DNA from: Anseongella ginsenosidimutans
Lineage (GTDB): Bacteria; Bacteroidota; Bacteroidia; Sphingobacteriales; Sphingobacteriaceae
Assembly (NCBI RefSeq): GCF_008033235.1
Contig: NZ_CP042432.1
Span: 1 to 64,000, forward strand
DNA length: 64,000 nt
Direction of reading: 5' to 3'
A program made the translations under genes and the position numbers. This document shows, piece by piece, positions 1 to 13,727 of the stretch (position 1 is its first letter; each line of letters opens with the position of its first letter). The notes beneath the pieces were generated by a model. That model searched no databases and had not been told where the DNA came from. It worked only from the letters and a program-made list of their open reading frames with translations.

Positions 1-1038
1 GACCAAATGGCATGCGCCGGGGCTTTTCGACAAGATTACCGGCGAAATAAAAAAGTCAGCTGCCCCAAAGCCCAGGCACCTAAATACCAGGACGTTTTTG
101 GCCATACCCTGGTAGAACTCGCTCAACAGAACCCGAAAATCATGGGCATTACTCCTGCCATGCCTAGCGGCAGTTCCATGAATATCATGATGAATGCATT
201 TCCCGACCGCGCCTTTGACGTAGGTATTGCGGAGCAACATGCAGTTACCTTTTCGGCTGGCCTTGCAACCAGGGCCTGGTGCCTTTTTGTAATATCTATT
301 CCACGTTCATGCAGCGTGCCTACGATCAGGTGATCCATGACGTAGCTGTTCAGAACCTAAAGGTAGTATTCTGCCTGGACCGGGCCGGCATAGCGGGAGC
401 CGACGGAGCCACCACCACGGCGCCTACGACCTGGCCTATATGCGCTGCATTCCCAACATGATCGTAGCGGCTCCAATGAATGAAGAAGAATTAAGAAACC
501 TTATGTATACGGCGCAGCTGGACCAGGTCAAAGGACCTTTCGTTATCCGCTATCCCCGTGGTAAAGGTGTTATGGCGGATTGGCAGAAGCCGCTGAAGGA
601 AATTGCAGTCGGGAAAGGCCGAAAAATTTCAGACGGAGACGAGGTGGCTATTCTTTCCATCGCCACGTAGGAAACTTTGCCGGAAAGCTATCGGCCTGCT
701 TGAACAGGAAGGTATCCGGCCGGCGCATTACGATATGCGCTTTGTCAAGCCGCTTGACGAGACGCTGCTGCATGAGGTTTTTAAGGAATTTAAAAAGGTC
801 GTCACCGTAGAAGACGGCTGTATTATGGGAGGCATGGGCAGCGCGATCCTTGAATTCATGGCTGATCATAACTACCAGGCACAGGTAGTTCGCCTGGGAA
901 TTCCCGAACAAAGTAGTAGAACACGGAGAGCAGGCTGAGCTGTATGAAGAATGCCACTACGACGCGGCCGGTATCGCGAAAACCGCGAAGCGCTCTTTTC
1001 AGGCTCTTTCCGCTTCCAACCGGCTGATCGCTTCCTGA
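1..1038 (+). pseudogene. dxs: 1-deoxy-D-xylulose-5-phosphate synthase, C-terminal half, broken by several frameshifts
   Basis: Dxs condenses pyruvate and glyceraldehyde 3-phosphate, using thiamine diphosphate, in the first step of the MEP isoprenoid pathway. The 5' half lies outside the window. Joining frames gives a continuous Dxs sequence from about residue 310 to the end: the transketolase pyrimidine-binding domain ([47 protein letters not shown]) and the C-terminal domain ([23 protein letters not shown]). The frame changes near 70, 275, 410-440, 660 and 905, mostly in or near short homopolymers; the final frame stops at 1036-1038. No residues seem to be missing from the family signature, so I infer sequencing indels near a contig end and not a dead gene. 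Identity of the family is very sure; gene integrity is not. Confidence 0.88.
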
Positions 1039-1206
1039 AGCACTGCTAACCAGCTGACCACTTCGTGAAAGCAACTGCTCCCACAGACTGCTGCTCCCAC
1101 AAACTGCTGCATATGGGAATTATTACATATAGGAAACTGTTGCAATGCAGAATAACTGGCGGCACAGGAGCGTAACCTCATAGAAAACCACGGGATTGAG
1201 CATCTG
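1039..1206. other. intergenic region with short imperfect repeats
   Basis: This short gap lies between the convergent dxs and outer-membrane-protein ends. Around 1070-1110 it holds near-repeats of CTGCTCCCACA. I see no gene and no convincing terminator hairpin. Confidence 0.4.
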
Positions 1207-2791
1207 CTAGCGGAAAGGCTTGCTAAAATCGTAATATAAATTCCGGAACGAACTGCTCAGGCCAAAGCTGACCAGGTTTGATTCTGTCCTGACTCCCGCC
1301 GGACGGTAAGCCCGGTTTGCAGGCGCAGATTGTTTTTGGGATTTAACAGGTAAGCTACCTGCAGGTTTCCATAATACAGGTTCGTCTTTTCCCCTGAACC
1401 GTGTGATTACCGTAATCACTGACCCTTGTCTCGTACGACTTATAAATATCCTTGCCATAATTAAGGCTATCGGCGGGATCCAGTCCGTATTGGCTATACA
1501 CCAGCTGGCCCCGAAAACGCCACCGGTCCATGCTAAAGAAGCAATGGAAAGCAATTCCCTGAAGTTGGCTCCCTGGGATGCCCAAGCGGCTGGTTATAAT
1601 GCGCGTAGTTGATAAGCGGATCCCGCTGGGAATACGTATAAGGCCTTACGGTATTGAATTCCAGCAGCCAGTTCAGGTCCTTCACGCGAAAGAGATCGAA
1701 GGTCTTGAAACCCAGCTGGATGCCGTATTTATTCGCCACCATCCGTCGCCGCCGAATACTTCTTTAAATTTGAACTCGTCAAGGGGAAAGCTGGCCGTAT
1801 ATTGCCGCCTTGTCAAAAGGCTCTACCTTGATGTTCATCCCAATCAGCGCATTATCAGGGGAATTCCCCCGGAATATTCAACAGGCCGGAAAAAGATGAT
1901 CGGATTCAGGTATTTCACGTCAAAGCCCGCTTCCGGTAGAATCAGCGTTTTGCCCACATGATTGATTCAAAAAGCCCCAGGCTCACACGATTGGAAATAT
2001 TCCAGTCCAGGTAATGAATTACCCCCATTTCTTCCGGTGCCCTTGCTCGAAGGCAACTTCCGGCGCCTGCAGGTCCTGGAACTGCGCCCACATGATCATA
2101 TAACGGAGGGGGCCCAGCGATGTGGTGACTTTCAGCGAAGGATAATTGAAACCTACATCCGAAAGCACATGGAACGATAGCCATCACCTATGAATTGCTT
2201 ACTATGCCCAGTTGGAAATTAAAATGCGAGGACGGGCTATAGGAAACAAAACCCTGAGCGTAGGCCCAGTCAAATGCCTTCCCCCATTATAGGTTTATGC
2301 TTGCTTGCCCGGGAAGAATTGATGCTTCGGGCAAATTCGTCCAGGTAGCCCGGAAGGGCAGCCTGGTTCTCATAGAAATCCGTATAGAATATACTTCTCA
2401 CCTATCCTTCCCTGCAGGGACAGCCCACGGGTATTCAGCCAGGTTGTCTTATCACCGGAAAACTCTCTCCCAATCTGGAAATCGGGAAGAAGTCCAGATA
2501 AAGTGAATAATCCGGCTTGTCGATCTGGATCAGTGTTCGGTAAAAAGCTTCCTGTAGAGGAACGTTCCCTGTTATTAAAAAGGGAGAAAGCGAATCAGCG
2601 CGGCTTCCCCCAAGCGTATCTATTTCATCCTGAAATAGGAATGCAAGAACTGTGGAACTTATTCCCCAGGCTATAGATCGTCCGGCCGTGAGCGGATTCA
2701 AGTTCGTGTGATAAGGGGAGTAGCTGAGAAAAGGCAGACAGGGAGAAAGTGGCCAGAACGAGCCAGGAAGCCAGGAATAGAATAATCGCAT
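1207..2791 (-). pseudogene. Wzi/RemB-like outer-membrane beta-barrel protein, frameshifted
   Basis: Pieces in several frames read as one protein of about 525 residues resembling the capsule-assembly Wzi family, which in gliding Bacteroidota includes RemB. Recognisable family stretches in order are WLNTRGLSLQGRIGEKY (about 2450), YENQAALPGY, VSYSPSSHFNFQLG, WAQFQDLQAPE, YGQLSLDEF, IQLGFKTFDLF, VRPYTYSQRDP and NYAHYNQPLGHP (about 1600), ending in SSFRNLYYDF before a TAG at 1207-1209. The start codon at 2789-2791 lies just after the WecA stop, so the two are probably co-transcribed. Wzi proteins anchor or assemble surface polysaccharide, which fits the upstream genes. There are at least seven frame breaks, as in the rest of 1-4900, so I read these as sequence errors. 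Assignment rests on motif memory, not on a search. Confidence 0.62.
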
Positions 2792-2795
2792 ACGC

Positions 2796-3960
2796 TCAGT
2801 TTTTCCTTAGTATTCAATAACTCTTCCACAAAGGTCTTCCTTTCCGCAGCATTTTCATATTCGGCTTTTCTGAACGGCGTTATTTCCGGCAATCCAGGGT
2901 CTTTCTCGCGATTTTCCTTACCGTATATCGTATAACCAGAGGCTACGTTGATTGATTGTGCAAGCAGCAATACAATGATCACCAGCTCAAGAGTTCCTAT
3001 ATACTGAAGCTGAAACGCAAGCAATACAAAAAGATGTTAACACCTGAAAGCGCTAAAGTAGCCTGCGTATGCGACAAGCCTATATCGATAAGCCCGGTGA
3101 TGCAAATGGTTCCGGTCTGCAATAAAAGGAGACGTCCCTTTACAATCCGCATAAAAAACACCCGGATGGTATCAAAATAGGGATAATAAGTACTCCCAGC
3201 GCCACCGCCGGAACCGACTTCACGAAGGGTTGCGGATTAACGGTCAGGTCATATTTATTCAACTCACGAACAGGATAGCAAGGGTGGCAATGACGAATCC
3301 GATCGTATAAGAACCGGAATCGCCCATAAAGATCTTTGCGGGGGAAACGTTAAAACGCATAAATCCAAGGATAGCGCCGATCAGCGCAAACGCGATCAGT
3401 GCGAAACCCGTATCCCCCATCTGGTAGAAGACAATTCCAAAGGTACTGCAAACGATGATCCCGATACTTCCTGCCAGTCCGTCAATCCCGTCAATAAGGT
3501 TAAAGCGTTCGTCGTAATACAATGAAAAGTATAGAAACGGCATAGCTTAATTCCTTTGAAATGTCATATATGCCGAGCATTCCATAAAAACTGGTGATCC
3601 GTATATCGGCCAGGTACGCGATAATAAATGCCGCCAGTATCTGCGCTGCAAACTTCTTGTACGGGTCCATGCCCACCAGATCGTCCTTAAGTCCGATCGT
3701 AAATATGATCACGCCGCTGGCAAGCAGGTAATTGGCGTAAGGTGCCTGCGGAGACATAAAAAGGCCACAGGTAATGAGGAATGAAGTAAAGATGCCAATA
3801 CCCCTAAACTGGGTATTCTTCTTTTATGGATCTTCCTAAGCTCAATAGGTTCGTCATAGAGCTTCTTTATCCTCGCAACCCTGATTATTGGAGGAATTGC
3901 AAACCATGCAATAGCCATAGCCAATATTACAGCCGAAATAAGAGATACTTCGCCAATCAA
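2796..3960 (-). pseudogene. wecA: WecA/MraY-type undecaprenyl-phosphate phosphosugar transferase, frameshifted
   Basis: This family (glycosyltransferase 4) moves a HexNAc-1-phosphate from a UDP-sugar to undecaprenyl phosphate at the inner membrane and starts O-antigen, capsule or teichoic-type polymers. Joined frames show an N-terminal membrane helix, the DEP..RKIHKRRIPSLG segment typical of WecA/TagO (about 3830), IFTIGLKDDLVGM (DD motif, about 3690), NLIDGIDGLAGS (about 3490), ILGFMRFN, KIFMGDSGSYTIGF (about 3320) and the C-terminal LIDIGLSHTQATLAL helix region. Frame breaks fall near 3755, 3545, 3258, 3120, 3030 and a final A-run near 2803; one extra A there gives a TGA at 2796-2798, five bases before the next gene. 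The protein would be about 380 residues, normal for the family. Confidence 0.78.
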
Positions 3961-4057
3961 AGAGTATATGTTTAATTATGTCAAATAGAAGACACTTCAA
4001 AAGTAGAAAATAAAAGTTAAAAAACCAGAAGGAATATAAAAAAGAAAGCGCCCGCAA

Positions 4058-6030
4058 TCAGGGGATTAGATCAAATTCCTTATCCAGCTGTTCGTAAACA
4101 GAATTATTGCTGATGAATTCCGGAAGGATTTTTTTCATCTTCGCCACTACTGCTTCTCCGGCCCCTGGTTCGCGGCGGCGGCGATAAGCGAATCGATCTG
4201 CTTGGAAATCGTTTCAAAATCGTATTCCCTGACCGTAGCGATCATAATCTTTTCGTTGTAGGTAGGCAGGGAGTTTTCCTTGTTATTCAGTAATTCCTCA
4301 TAGAGTTTCTCTCCGGGCGAAGACCGGTAAACTCAATTTTAATGTCCTTGTCAGGGGTAAACCCGGCCAGGCGGATCATTTTCTTCGCCAGATCAACGAT
4401 CTTTACCGAGTCCCCCATATCAAAAACGAAGATCTCTCCGCCATTGCCCATGGACCCAGCTTCCAAAACCAGCTGACAGGCTTCCGGGATGGTCATAAAA
4501 TACCGCGTAATTTCCGGATGGGTGACCGTGAGAGGGCCGCCTTTTCCAGCTGTGCCTTAAATAAGGGGATCACCGACCCATTGGAACCCAGCACATTCCC
4601 AAACCTGGTAGTGATGAATCGTGTTGAAATGATGGGATCGATCAACACTTTCTTATCAATGCCGTTACTAAGTTCTTTGTTCAGGCCAGCGTTAAAAGAA
4701 TGCTCGCCCGCGTATTTGTTCAGTCCCTGAATGTAAATTTCCGCTATCCGCTTCGAGGCGCCCATGACATTCGTAGGGTTCACAGCCTTATCCGTTGAGA
4801 TCATTACAAATTTCTCAAGGCCGTATTGTACTGCAAGATCCGCTACATTCTTGGTACCCAGTACATTGGTAAGAATTGCCTCGGAAGGATGATGTTCCAT
4901 AATGGAACATGCTTGTAAGCCGCGGCGTGATAAACAAATTGGGGTCGAAATTTCTCAAAAAGACAGGTCAACCTGTTCTTGTCCCGGACGTCCGCAACAA
5001 AAGATTCAAAATTCACCTGGCGGAATTCCTCCCTTAACTCAAGCTCCAGCGAATTCAGCGGCGTTTCAGCCTGATCACAAAGGACGATCCTTTTGGGTTT
5101 ATATCTTGCCACCTGACGCACTATCTCACTTCCAATGGACCCGGCGGCACCCGTTACCAGCAAACACTGATCCTTTAGCTGATTTTCAATGGACTCGTTG
5201 TGGATCACAATGGCTTCACGCTCAAGCAGTTCCTCAATTTTTACGTCCCTAATCTGGGCTGTTTTAAGCCGGCCGTTTATCCATTGTTCAGGAGGAGGCA
5301 CGACCAGCACCTTCAGATTATGCGAAAGGCACCAATCCACAAATTCCACCTTACGTTCGGGACTTATTTTTTGAGAGGAGATAATGATCTGTTCAATCTT
5401 ATGTTTTTCGATAATGCGCTCCAGGCGGTCAAAACGGGTACTTAAAATGGGCAGGCCGTCCATTTTCTTTTGCGCCTTTACCGGATCATCGTCCAGAAAT
5501 CCCACTACTTTTAAACCCAGGCGGTCGTCATTATTGATCACCCGTTTTGAAATCAAACCGGATCGGCCTGCGCCGAAAATGAGTGCTTTACGTTTGGTAA
5601 TATTTTGATGCTGAAAGTAATCAAACACCTGCTTGATCAAGGTCCGGTAAGAAATCAGTAAAAGGGAGCTGCAGAGAAAGTGTATAACAATGATAGAATA
5701 CGGTATCAGGTTCCCATCCAGTTTGTTATAGGCATAAATGCCGTTGGCGACAAACAGAAGGATCGTGGCAAGGGTCGTTACTCGCAGTATCCGGATAGCG
5801 TCCTGGATCCCGGTATATCTCACGATGCCTGCGTAGGTGCGAAACAACAGGAAGAGAACAATGTTGACCGGCAGAATTACCTGAATAGCGCTGGAAAACC
5901 ACTCCGGCCGGATATCCGTAAGGTTAAAGTTAAATCTCAGCAGAAAAGAAAGCAGTACAGAAGCTGCACAAAGGGATACATCTATTACAAAGATGATCCA
6001 CCTGGGAGTGGTACGTAATTTCTTTAGCAA
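4058..6030 (-). pseudogene. CapD/FlaA1-type nucleotide-sugar dehydratase/epimerase with N-terminal membrane domain, frameshifted in its 3' third
   Basis: About 656 residues across frames. The first 395 codons are intact: four membrane segments (residues about 10-130), a CoA-binding-like Rossmann domain (ALIFGAGRSGL) and then the catalytic short-chain-dehydrogenase domain starting VTGAAGSIGSEIVRQ. After a break near 4895 the reading continues with [31 protein letters not shown] (catalytic TDK-type motif), [20 protein letters not shown] and [17 protein letters not shown]; further breaks lie near 4500, 4320 and 4180, and the protein ends LDKEFDLIP. Enzymes of this type (WbpM, CapD, FlaA1) make 4-keto-6-deoxy or epimerised UDP-HexNAc for surface glycans. 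It lies 97 bp upstream of the WecA gene on the same strand, consistent with one polysaccharide operon. Confidence 0.85.
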
Positions 6031-6293
6031 AGTCGTTATATTTACTTAAAAATAGCAATCTCCAACTCGCCCATCTCACTTAATCGCCGAATAACAAGCA
6101 AAAACTATGACAAAAAACATTTTCACCGGCTCTTTATAGAAAAAAAACTACAAGTAATTTAATACCAGGCTCAAACAAACCGGCGCCTCCGCGTTTGCGA
6201 AGTTAGTGAAATACTTTTCAATTTAGTTATCTTAAAATAGTTAACTAAAAAAATGCGCGGGCCGGATCGCAGCGACTGCGCATCGCCGGCGGC
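6031..6293. other. AT-rich intergenic region upstream of the CapD-type gene
   Basis: No gene is visible. It presumably holds the minus-strand promoter for the polysaccharide genes. A palindrome with 7-bp arms (TTAGTTA at 6223-6229 and TAACTAA at 6242-6248) could be an operator or the end of a transcript. Confidence 0.35.
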
Positions 6294-6432
6294 GGTAGGC
6301 CGTTGGCAATGGGCCGTTGGGTTGGTCGGGTTAGCAGGCCAGGGGTTGGCCGGTGAGCGGCGCCGGCGGGGGGTAGGCCGTTGGCAATGGGCCGTTGGGA
6401 TGGTCGGGTTAGCAGGCCAGGGGTTGGCCGGT
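6294..6432. repeat. two-copy 61-bp GC-rich direct repeat
   Basis: Copies at 6294-6354 and 6372-6432 are identical except for one base (t/a inside gggXtgg) and start 78 bp apart. They begin GGTAGGCCGTTGGCAATGGG and end GGTTGGCCGGT. The flanks to about 6530 are a degenerate GC-rich continuation of the same words. It lies between the CapD-type gene and the rRNA terminator. An open frame runs through it on the minus strand but is a proline/arginine-rich translation of the repeat, not a gene. Confidence 0.85.
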
Positions 6433-6540
6433 TGATTGGCTGATTAGTAGGCCGGGGTTCGGCGGCAGTGGGATGGTGGCGGCCCGTGGCAATGGCTGGT
6501 GCCCGGCCCCGCCCTGGCAGCGGCGGGCTATAGGGCGCTA

Positions 6541-6580
6541 TAAACAAGAAAAGGCTGTTGCCTTTGCAGCAACAGCCTTT
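6541..6580 (-). terminator. intrinsic terminator of the rRNA operon
   Basis: An 11-bp perfect stem (AAGGCTGTTGC at 6551-6561 with GCAACAGCCTT at 6569-6579, 7-nt loop) is followed in the minus-strand transcript by a U-rich run (complement of 6541-6550). It sits 12 bp past the 5S gene. Confidence 0.85.
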
Positions 6581-6591
6581 CTTCAATAATA

Positions 6592-6702
6592 TCCGGCACC
6601 GACCTACTCTCCCACGTGTTACCGCAGTACCATCGGCGCAGGCGGGCTTAACTTCTCTGTTCGGGATGGGAAGAGGTGGACACCGCCGCTGTAGGCACCT
6701 GA
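6592..6702 (-). rRNA. rrf: 5S ribosomal RNA
   Basis: The minus strand reads as a typical bacterial 5S: it opens TCAGGTGCC, carries the CACCUCUUCCCAUCCCGAAC-type loop region and GGUACUGCGG, and closes GGUCGGUGCCGGA, whose end pairs with the start. About 111 nt; the ends are estimated from this pairing. It is the last gene of the operon, with the terminator directly after it. Confidence 0.93.
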
Positions 6703-6874
6703 ATTTTTTTAGTTTGTAGTTGGTAGTTTCCAGTTTTTAGTGCCCAGCGCCTGCCAGGCACCAACTATAAACTTTCAACGCTGAACTATAAACTGTTCAA
6801 ATATCTTGACATGTACCGGAAGAAGTTGTTCAACTCAGTGTGCGACCATCATTCCCTGGCGTCGGTCTTCCTTC
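6703..6874 (-). other. 23S-5S spacer with degenerate TTTAGTTT/AAACTTT words
   Basis: About 170 bp of spacer. It contains runs such as AGTTTGTAGTTGGTAGTTT (6710-6730) and ACTATAAACTTTCAAC, which are of the same style as the dispersed repeats at 10141-10200 and 63388-63560. Confidence 0.5.
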
Positions 6875-9803
<2,929 letters not shown>

Positions 9804-10066
9804 TGTCCGCCGCCGCTAAGGATAGCAGCTGCGGACTCTCATCGTACGCTTTTGCTCGTACGATGAGCGTTTCTTTCGCTCGTACGCGCCGTCGTGCCGG
9901 ATGAATACCCCCGTAAGGGCCCATCGCCTGCAGACAGCACGCCGATGATCGTCGTACTCTTGTTTTAACAACTTCTTCCAGTATGTCAAAGAACTTTTCT
10001 TCAGTTTGTTTCCTTCTCTGTTGGCGGGGCTCGTCACCCCGGCCTGATAAAGGAAACCCTGAATCG

Positions 10067-10140
10067 TGGAGAATAACGGATTCGAACCGTTGACCCCCTG
10101 CGTGCAAGGCAGGTGCTCTAGCCAGCTGAGCTAATTCCCC
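10067..10140 (-). tRNA. tRNA-Ala (anticodon TGC)
   Basis: 74 nt on the minus strand: acceptor GGGGAAT pairs with ATTCTCC, D-arm GCTC..GAGC, anticodon stem CCTGC/GCAGG around loop CTTGCACG with TGC, T-arm with GTTCGAATC. CCA is not encoded. It is the downstream of two tRNAs in the 16S-23S spacer, the usual arrangement. Confidence 0.96.
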
Positions 10141-10283
10141 GTAGTTAGTTCAACGTTTAAGGTTTAAAGTTCAATGTTTAAGATTCATCTTTGAACTTTG
10201 AACGGTTGCCAAGGCAACCCTGAAACCTTGATCGGTTGCGCAGCAACCCTGAAACCTTGAACTGTTGCAAAGCAACTGATAAG
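10141..10283 (-). repeat. spacer between tRNA-Ile and tRNA-Ala with repeated GGTTGC...GCAACC hairpins
   Basis: Three short inverted repeats follow each other: GGTTGCCAAGGCAACC (10203-10218), GGTTGCGCAGCAACC (10233-10247) and GTTGCAAAGCAAC (10263-10275). The first two are each followed by CTGAAACCTTGA, giving a direct repeat of about 30 bp. The left part (10148-10200) is made of TTTAAGGTTTAAAGTTCAATG-like words. Confidence 0.75.
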
Positions 10284-10357
10284 TAGTCCCGAGCAGACTT
10301 GAACTGCTGACCCCTACATTATCAGTGTAGTGCTCTAACCAACTGAGCTACGGGACT
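10284..10357 (-). tRNA. tRNA-Ile (anticodon GAT)
   Basis: 74 nt on the minus strand: acceptor AGTCCCG pairs with CGGGACT, D-arm GCTC..GAGC, anticodon stem CTACA/TGTAG around CTGATAA with GAT, T-arm AGCAG TTCAAGT CTGCT. CCA is not encoded. It lies between 16S and tRNA-Ala. Confidence 0.96.
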
Positions 10358-10482
10358 CTGTTGAATGTGCTTCCGCCCCCCCAAAAGGGTAGCGGCAACA
10401 TTTAACAGGTTTCTCCTGTCTCGTTTCTTTAAAATGATCTTGAAAGGCAGCAGTTCCTGCTTGCTTGGGAGGGCTTCCCTCC

Positions 10483-12006
<1,524 letters not shown>

Positions 12007-12336
12007 TTTGCTCTTTTGTCACATCTCCCCTCCCGTTCCGTCTTGCGACCGCCCGGAAGTGAAGCTGACTGCGGCCGTCGCCCGAAAGCGACAGCCCCTT
12101 AATATCTGTACGGAAGCCCTTCCCTTGTAAGCACACTATCGATTTCTCGATAGCTCAGAACTGCTACCTTTTCTTAAGATCATTCTTTCAAAGAACTTTT
12201 TATCAGCTTTCCCGCTTTCCGCTTCCCCTTTTAAAAGGGACCGCTTCCGCAGCGCTGCCTGTTCGTCTTCTTCATTTTTTCATCCGCCGGACCATCCGTC
12301 TGGCGGAAACTCCCTCCCGGTTTCCCGTCGGGGCTG

Positions 12337-12367
12337 CAAAGGTAGGAAAAGTTTTTCTGATTACCAA
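12337..12367 (-). promoter_or_regulatory. rRNA operon promoter, proximal
   Basis: The minus strand has TACCTTTG (12337-12344) with TTG (12365-12367) exactly 20 bp upstream, matching the Bacteroidota housekeeping consensus TTG-N19/20-TAnnTTTG. Expected start of transcription is near 12330, about 325 bp before the 16S gene. Confidence 0.75.
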
Positions 12368-12441
12368 TGCTTTTTTTAAAATTTTATTTTCCCGTCTTTT
12401 TCGCTAAAACTCCCGAAGCAATGTTCGCTAAAAGCGGGCTA

Positions 12442-12472
12442 CAAAGGTAATAAAAAATCGATCAACTTAAAT
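12442..12472 (-). promoter_or_regulatory. possible second, distal rRNA promoter
   Basis: TACCTTTG recurs at 12442-12449 in the same local context (GGGCTACAAAGGTA on the plus strand). No TTG lies at the ideal distance; the nearest is 13 bp upstream (12463-12465). A tandem promoter is plausible because strong rRNA operons often have two, but the -33 part is weak. Confidence 0.4.
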
Positions 12473-12658
12473 GGTTTCGGCATAAAATATTTCCTGTTTT
12501 ATCGTATAAAACTCATAGTTGCCTCATTCTTAGGATCGACAACATAAATCCATTGCTTTAAACCACGGTTCTTTCTTCCGGCGACTTCAATCCGGCTTAG
12601 CGGAATCTGTTAAAAACCTCCCTTAACCCAGGCAGAGCAAAAGCGGCCCACTGTTTAT

Positions 12659-13033
12659 TTAATAACTACCGGTGGACAGCATCACCAGCGTGCAGCCTTC
12701 TTCCACGGCAATGCCCATTGACAGGGCGAGGTTTTTAAGAACCGGGTTTTCGGCGCCCGGATTAAAAATGATCCTTTTCGGCTTAGCAGCCAAAATCTGA
12801 TCATGATACATCTTTTGGTTGGCGGCGTTCAGGTACATCGTCACCGTATGAATATCTTTATCCGACGGGAATGCATTCAGAATGGGAACACCTGCTGCCT
12901 CCCCGGCCCTCCTGCCTACTGCCACAACGGGATGCCCGTGTGCAAGGAGCCGGCTGACGGCGAGAAAAGCGTACCTCCCGGGATTAGCCGTAGCCCCAAG
13001 TACCAGGGTTTTAATTTTTGATGCATCGCTCAT
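12659..13033 (-). CDS. CoA-binding domain protein (YccU-like)
   Basis: About 124 residues, single Rossmann-fold CoA-binding domain. The nucleotide-binding start is KIKTLVLGATANPGRYAF; later VVAVGRR, the TVTMYLNAANQ segment and RIIFNPGAENP, where this family usually carries its CoA-contacting residues. Such small proteins bind CoA in vitro but the role is unknown. I prefer the start at 13033 (MSDASK) because family members begin a few residues before the KTLVLGA strand; an ATG five codons upstream (13048) is also possible. Divergent from lemA. Confidence 0.75.
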   Translation of the reverse strand: MSDASKIKTLVLGATANPGRYAFLAVSRLLAHGHPVVAVGRRAGEAAGVPILNAFPSDKDIHTVTMYLNAANQKMYHDQILAAKPKRIIFNPGAENPVLKNLALSMGIAVEEGCTLVMLSTGSY

Positions 13034-13132
13034 TACTACCTTTAACATGGGCTGGGAAAATATGTTTATTCATCTTTTGGAAAACAATACGCGGATTTTC
13101 GTAGTTTAGCTATCGAACCGAAAAAAACGAAT

Positions 13133-13723
13133 ATGAAAAAAGGAATTATTGCGCTGATCGTTGTGGTTGTCCTTGGACTTGTCCTATACGGCTGCGGGAA
13201 AAGCACTTATAACAATATGGTCACCCTGGAACAGCAAACAGAGGCCCAGTGGGCCCAGGTGGAAAATGTTTACCAGCGCCGGGCCGACCTGATCCCTAAC
13301 CTGGTGGCCACGGTAAAAGGATATGCGGATTTTGAACAGGAAACGCTTACCCAGGTAATTGAAGCACGTTCAAAGGCGACTTCTGTTAACCTGGATGCTT
13401 CCAACTTAACGCCGGAGACGATGCAGCAGTTTCAGCAGGCTCAGGGAGAACTGAGTTCTGCGCTGAGCCGTTTGATGGTCGTGGTTGAAAAATATCCTGA
13501 CCTGAAAGCGAACCAAAACTTCCTGGCGCTTCAATCGCAGCTGGAAGGGACCGAAAACCGCATCAGTGTGGAACGAAACAAATTCAACGAAGTTACCCGC
13601 CAGTACAATACGACCATTAAAACTTTTCCCAACGTATTATTTGCCGGCATGTTCGGGTTTCAGGAAAGAGGTTATTTCCAGGCGGACGCAGGAGCAGAAA
13701 ATCCCCCGCAGGTAGAATTTTAA
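13133..13723 (+). CDS. lemA: LemA family protein
   Basis: 196 residues, the usual length. One N-terminal hydrophobic segment (residues 5-20) ends in LYGC, so Cys21 might be lipidated; otherwise it is a membrane anchor. The rest is the LemA helical bundle: YNNMVTLEQQTEAQWAQVENVYQRR, RADLIPNLVATVKGYA, an alanine/glutamine-rich coil and the C-terminal YNTTIKTFPNVLFAGMFGF motif. Function is unknown although LemA often pairs with TPM-domain or HtpX genes, as here: two TPM genes follow after 4 bp and with a 4-bp overlap, surely one operon. A weak promoter candidate, TAGTTTAG at 13102-13109 with TTTG 22 bp upstream, precedes it. Confidence 0.93.
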   Translation: MKKGIIALIVVVVLGLVLYGCGKSTYNNMVTLEQQTEAQWAQVENVYQRRADLIPNLVATVKGYADFEQETLTQVIEARSKATSVNLDASNLTPETMQQFQQAQGELSSALSRLMVVVEKYPDLKANQNFLALQSQLEGTENRISVERNKFNEVTRQYNTTIKTFPNVLFAGMFGFQERGYFQADAGAENPPQVEF

Positions 13724-13727
13724 CGAT

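Larger units (their letters stand above)
12007..12658 (-). other. rRNA operon leader and promoter region
   Basis: 652 bp without a protein gene. Two copies of GCT(G/A)CAAAGGTA (12334-12344 and 12439-12449) are, on the minus strand, TAnnTTTG-type -7 elements in front of the 16S. The part from 12007 to 12330 is the transcribed leader. The part above 12470 separates the operon from the convergently placed end of the CoA-binding gene. Confidence 0.6.

Noticed and set aside
6245-6586. 113-codon minus-strand frame, proline- and arginine-rich
   Set aside because: Translation of the GC-rich direct repeat and of the rRNA terminator.
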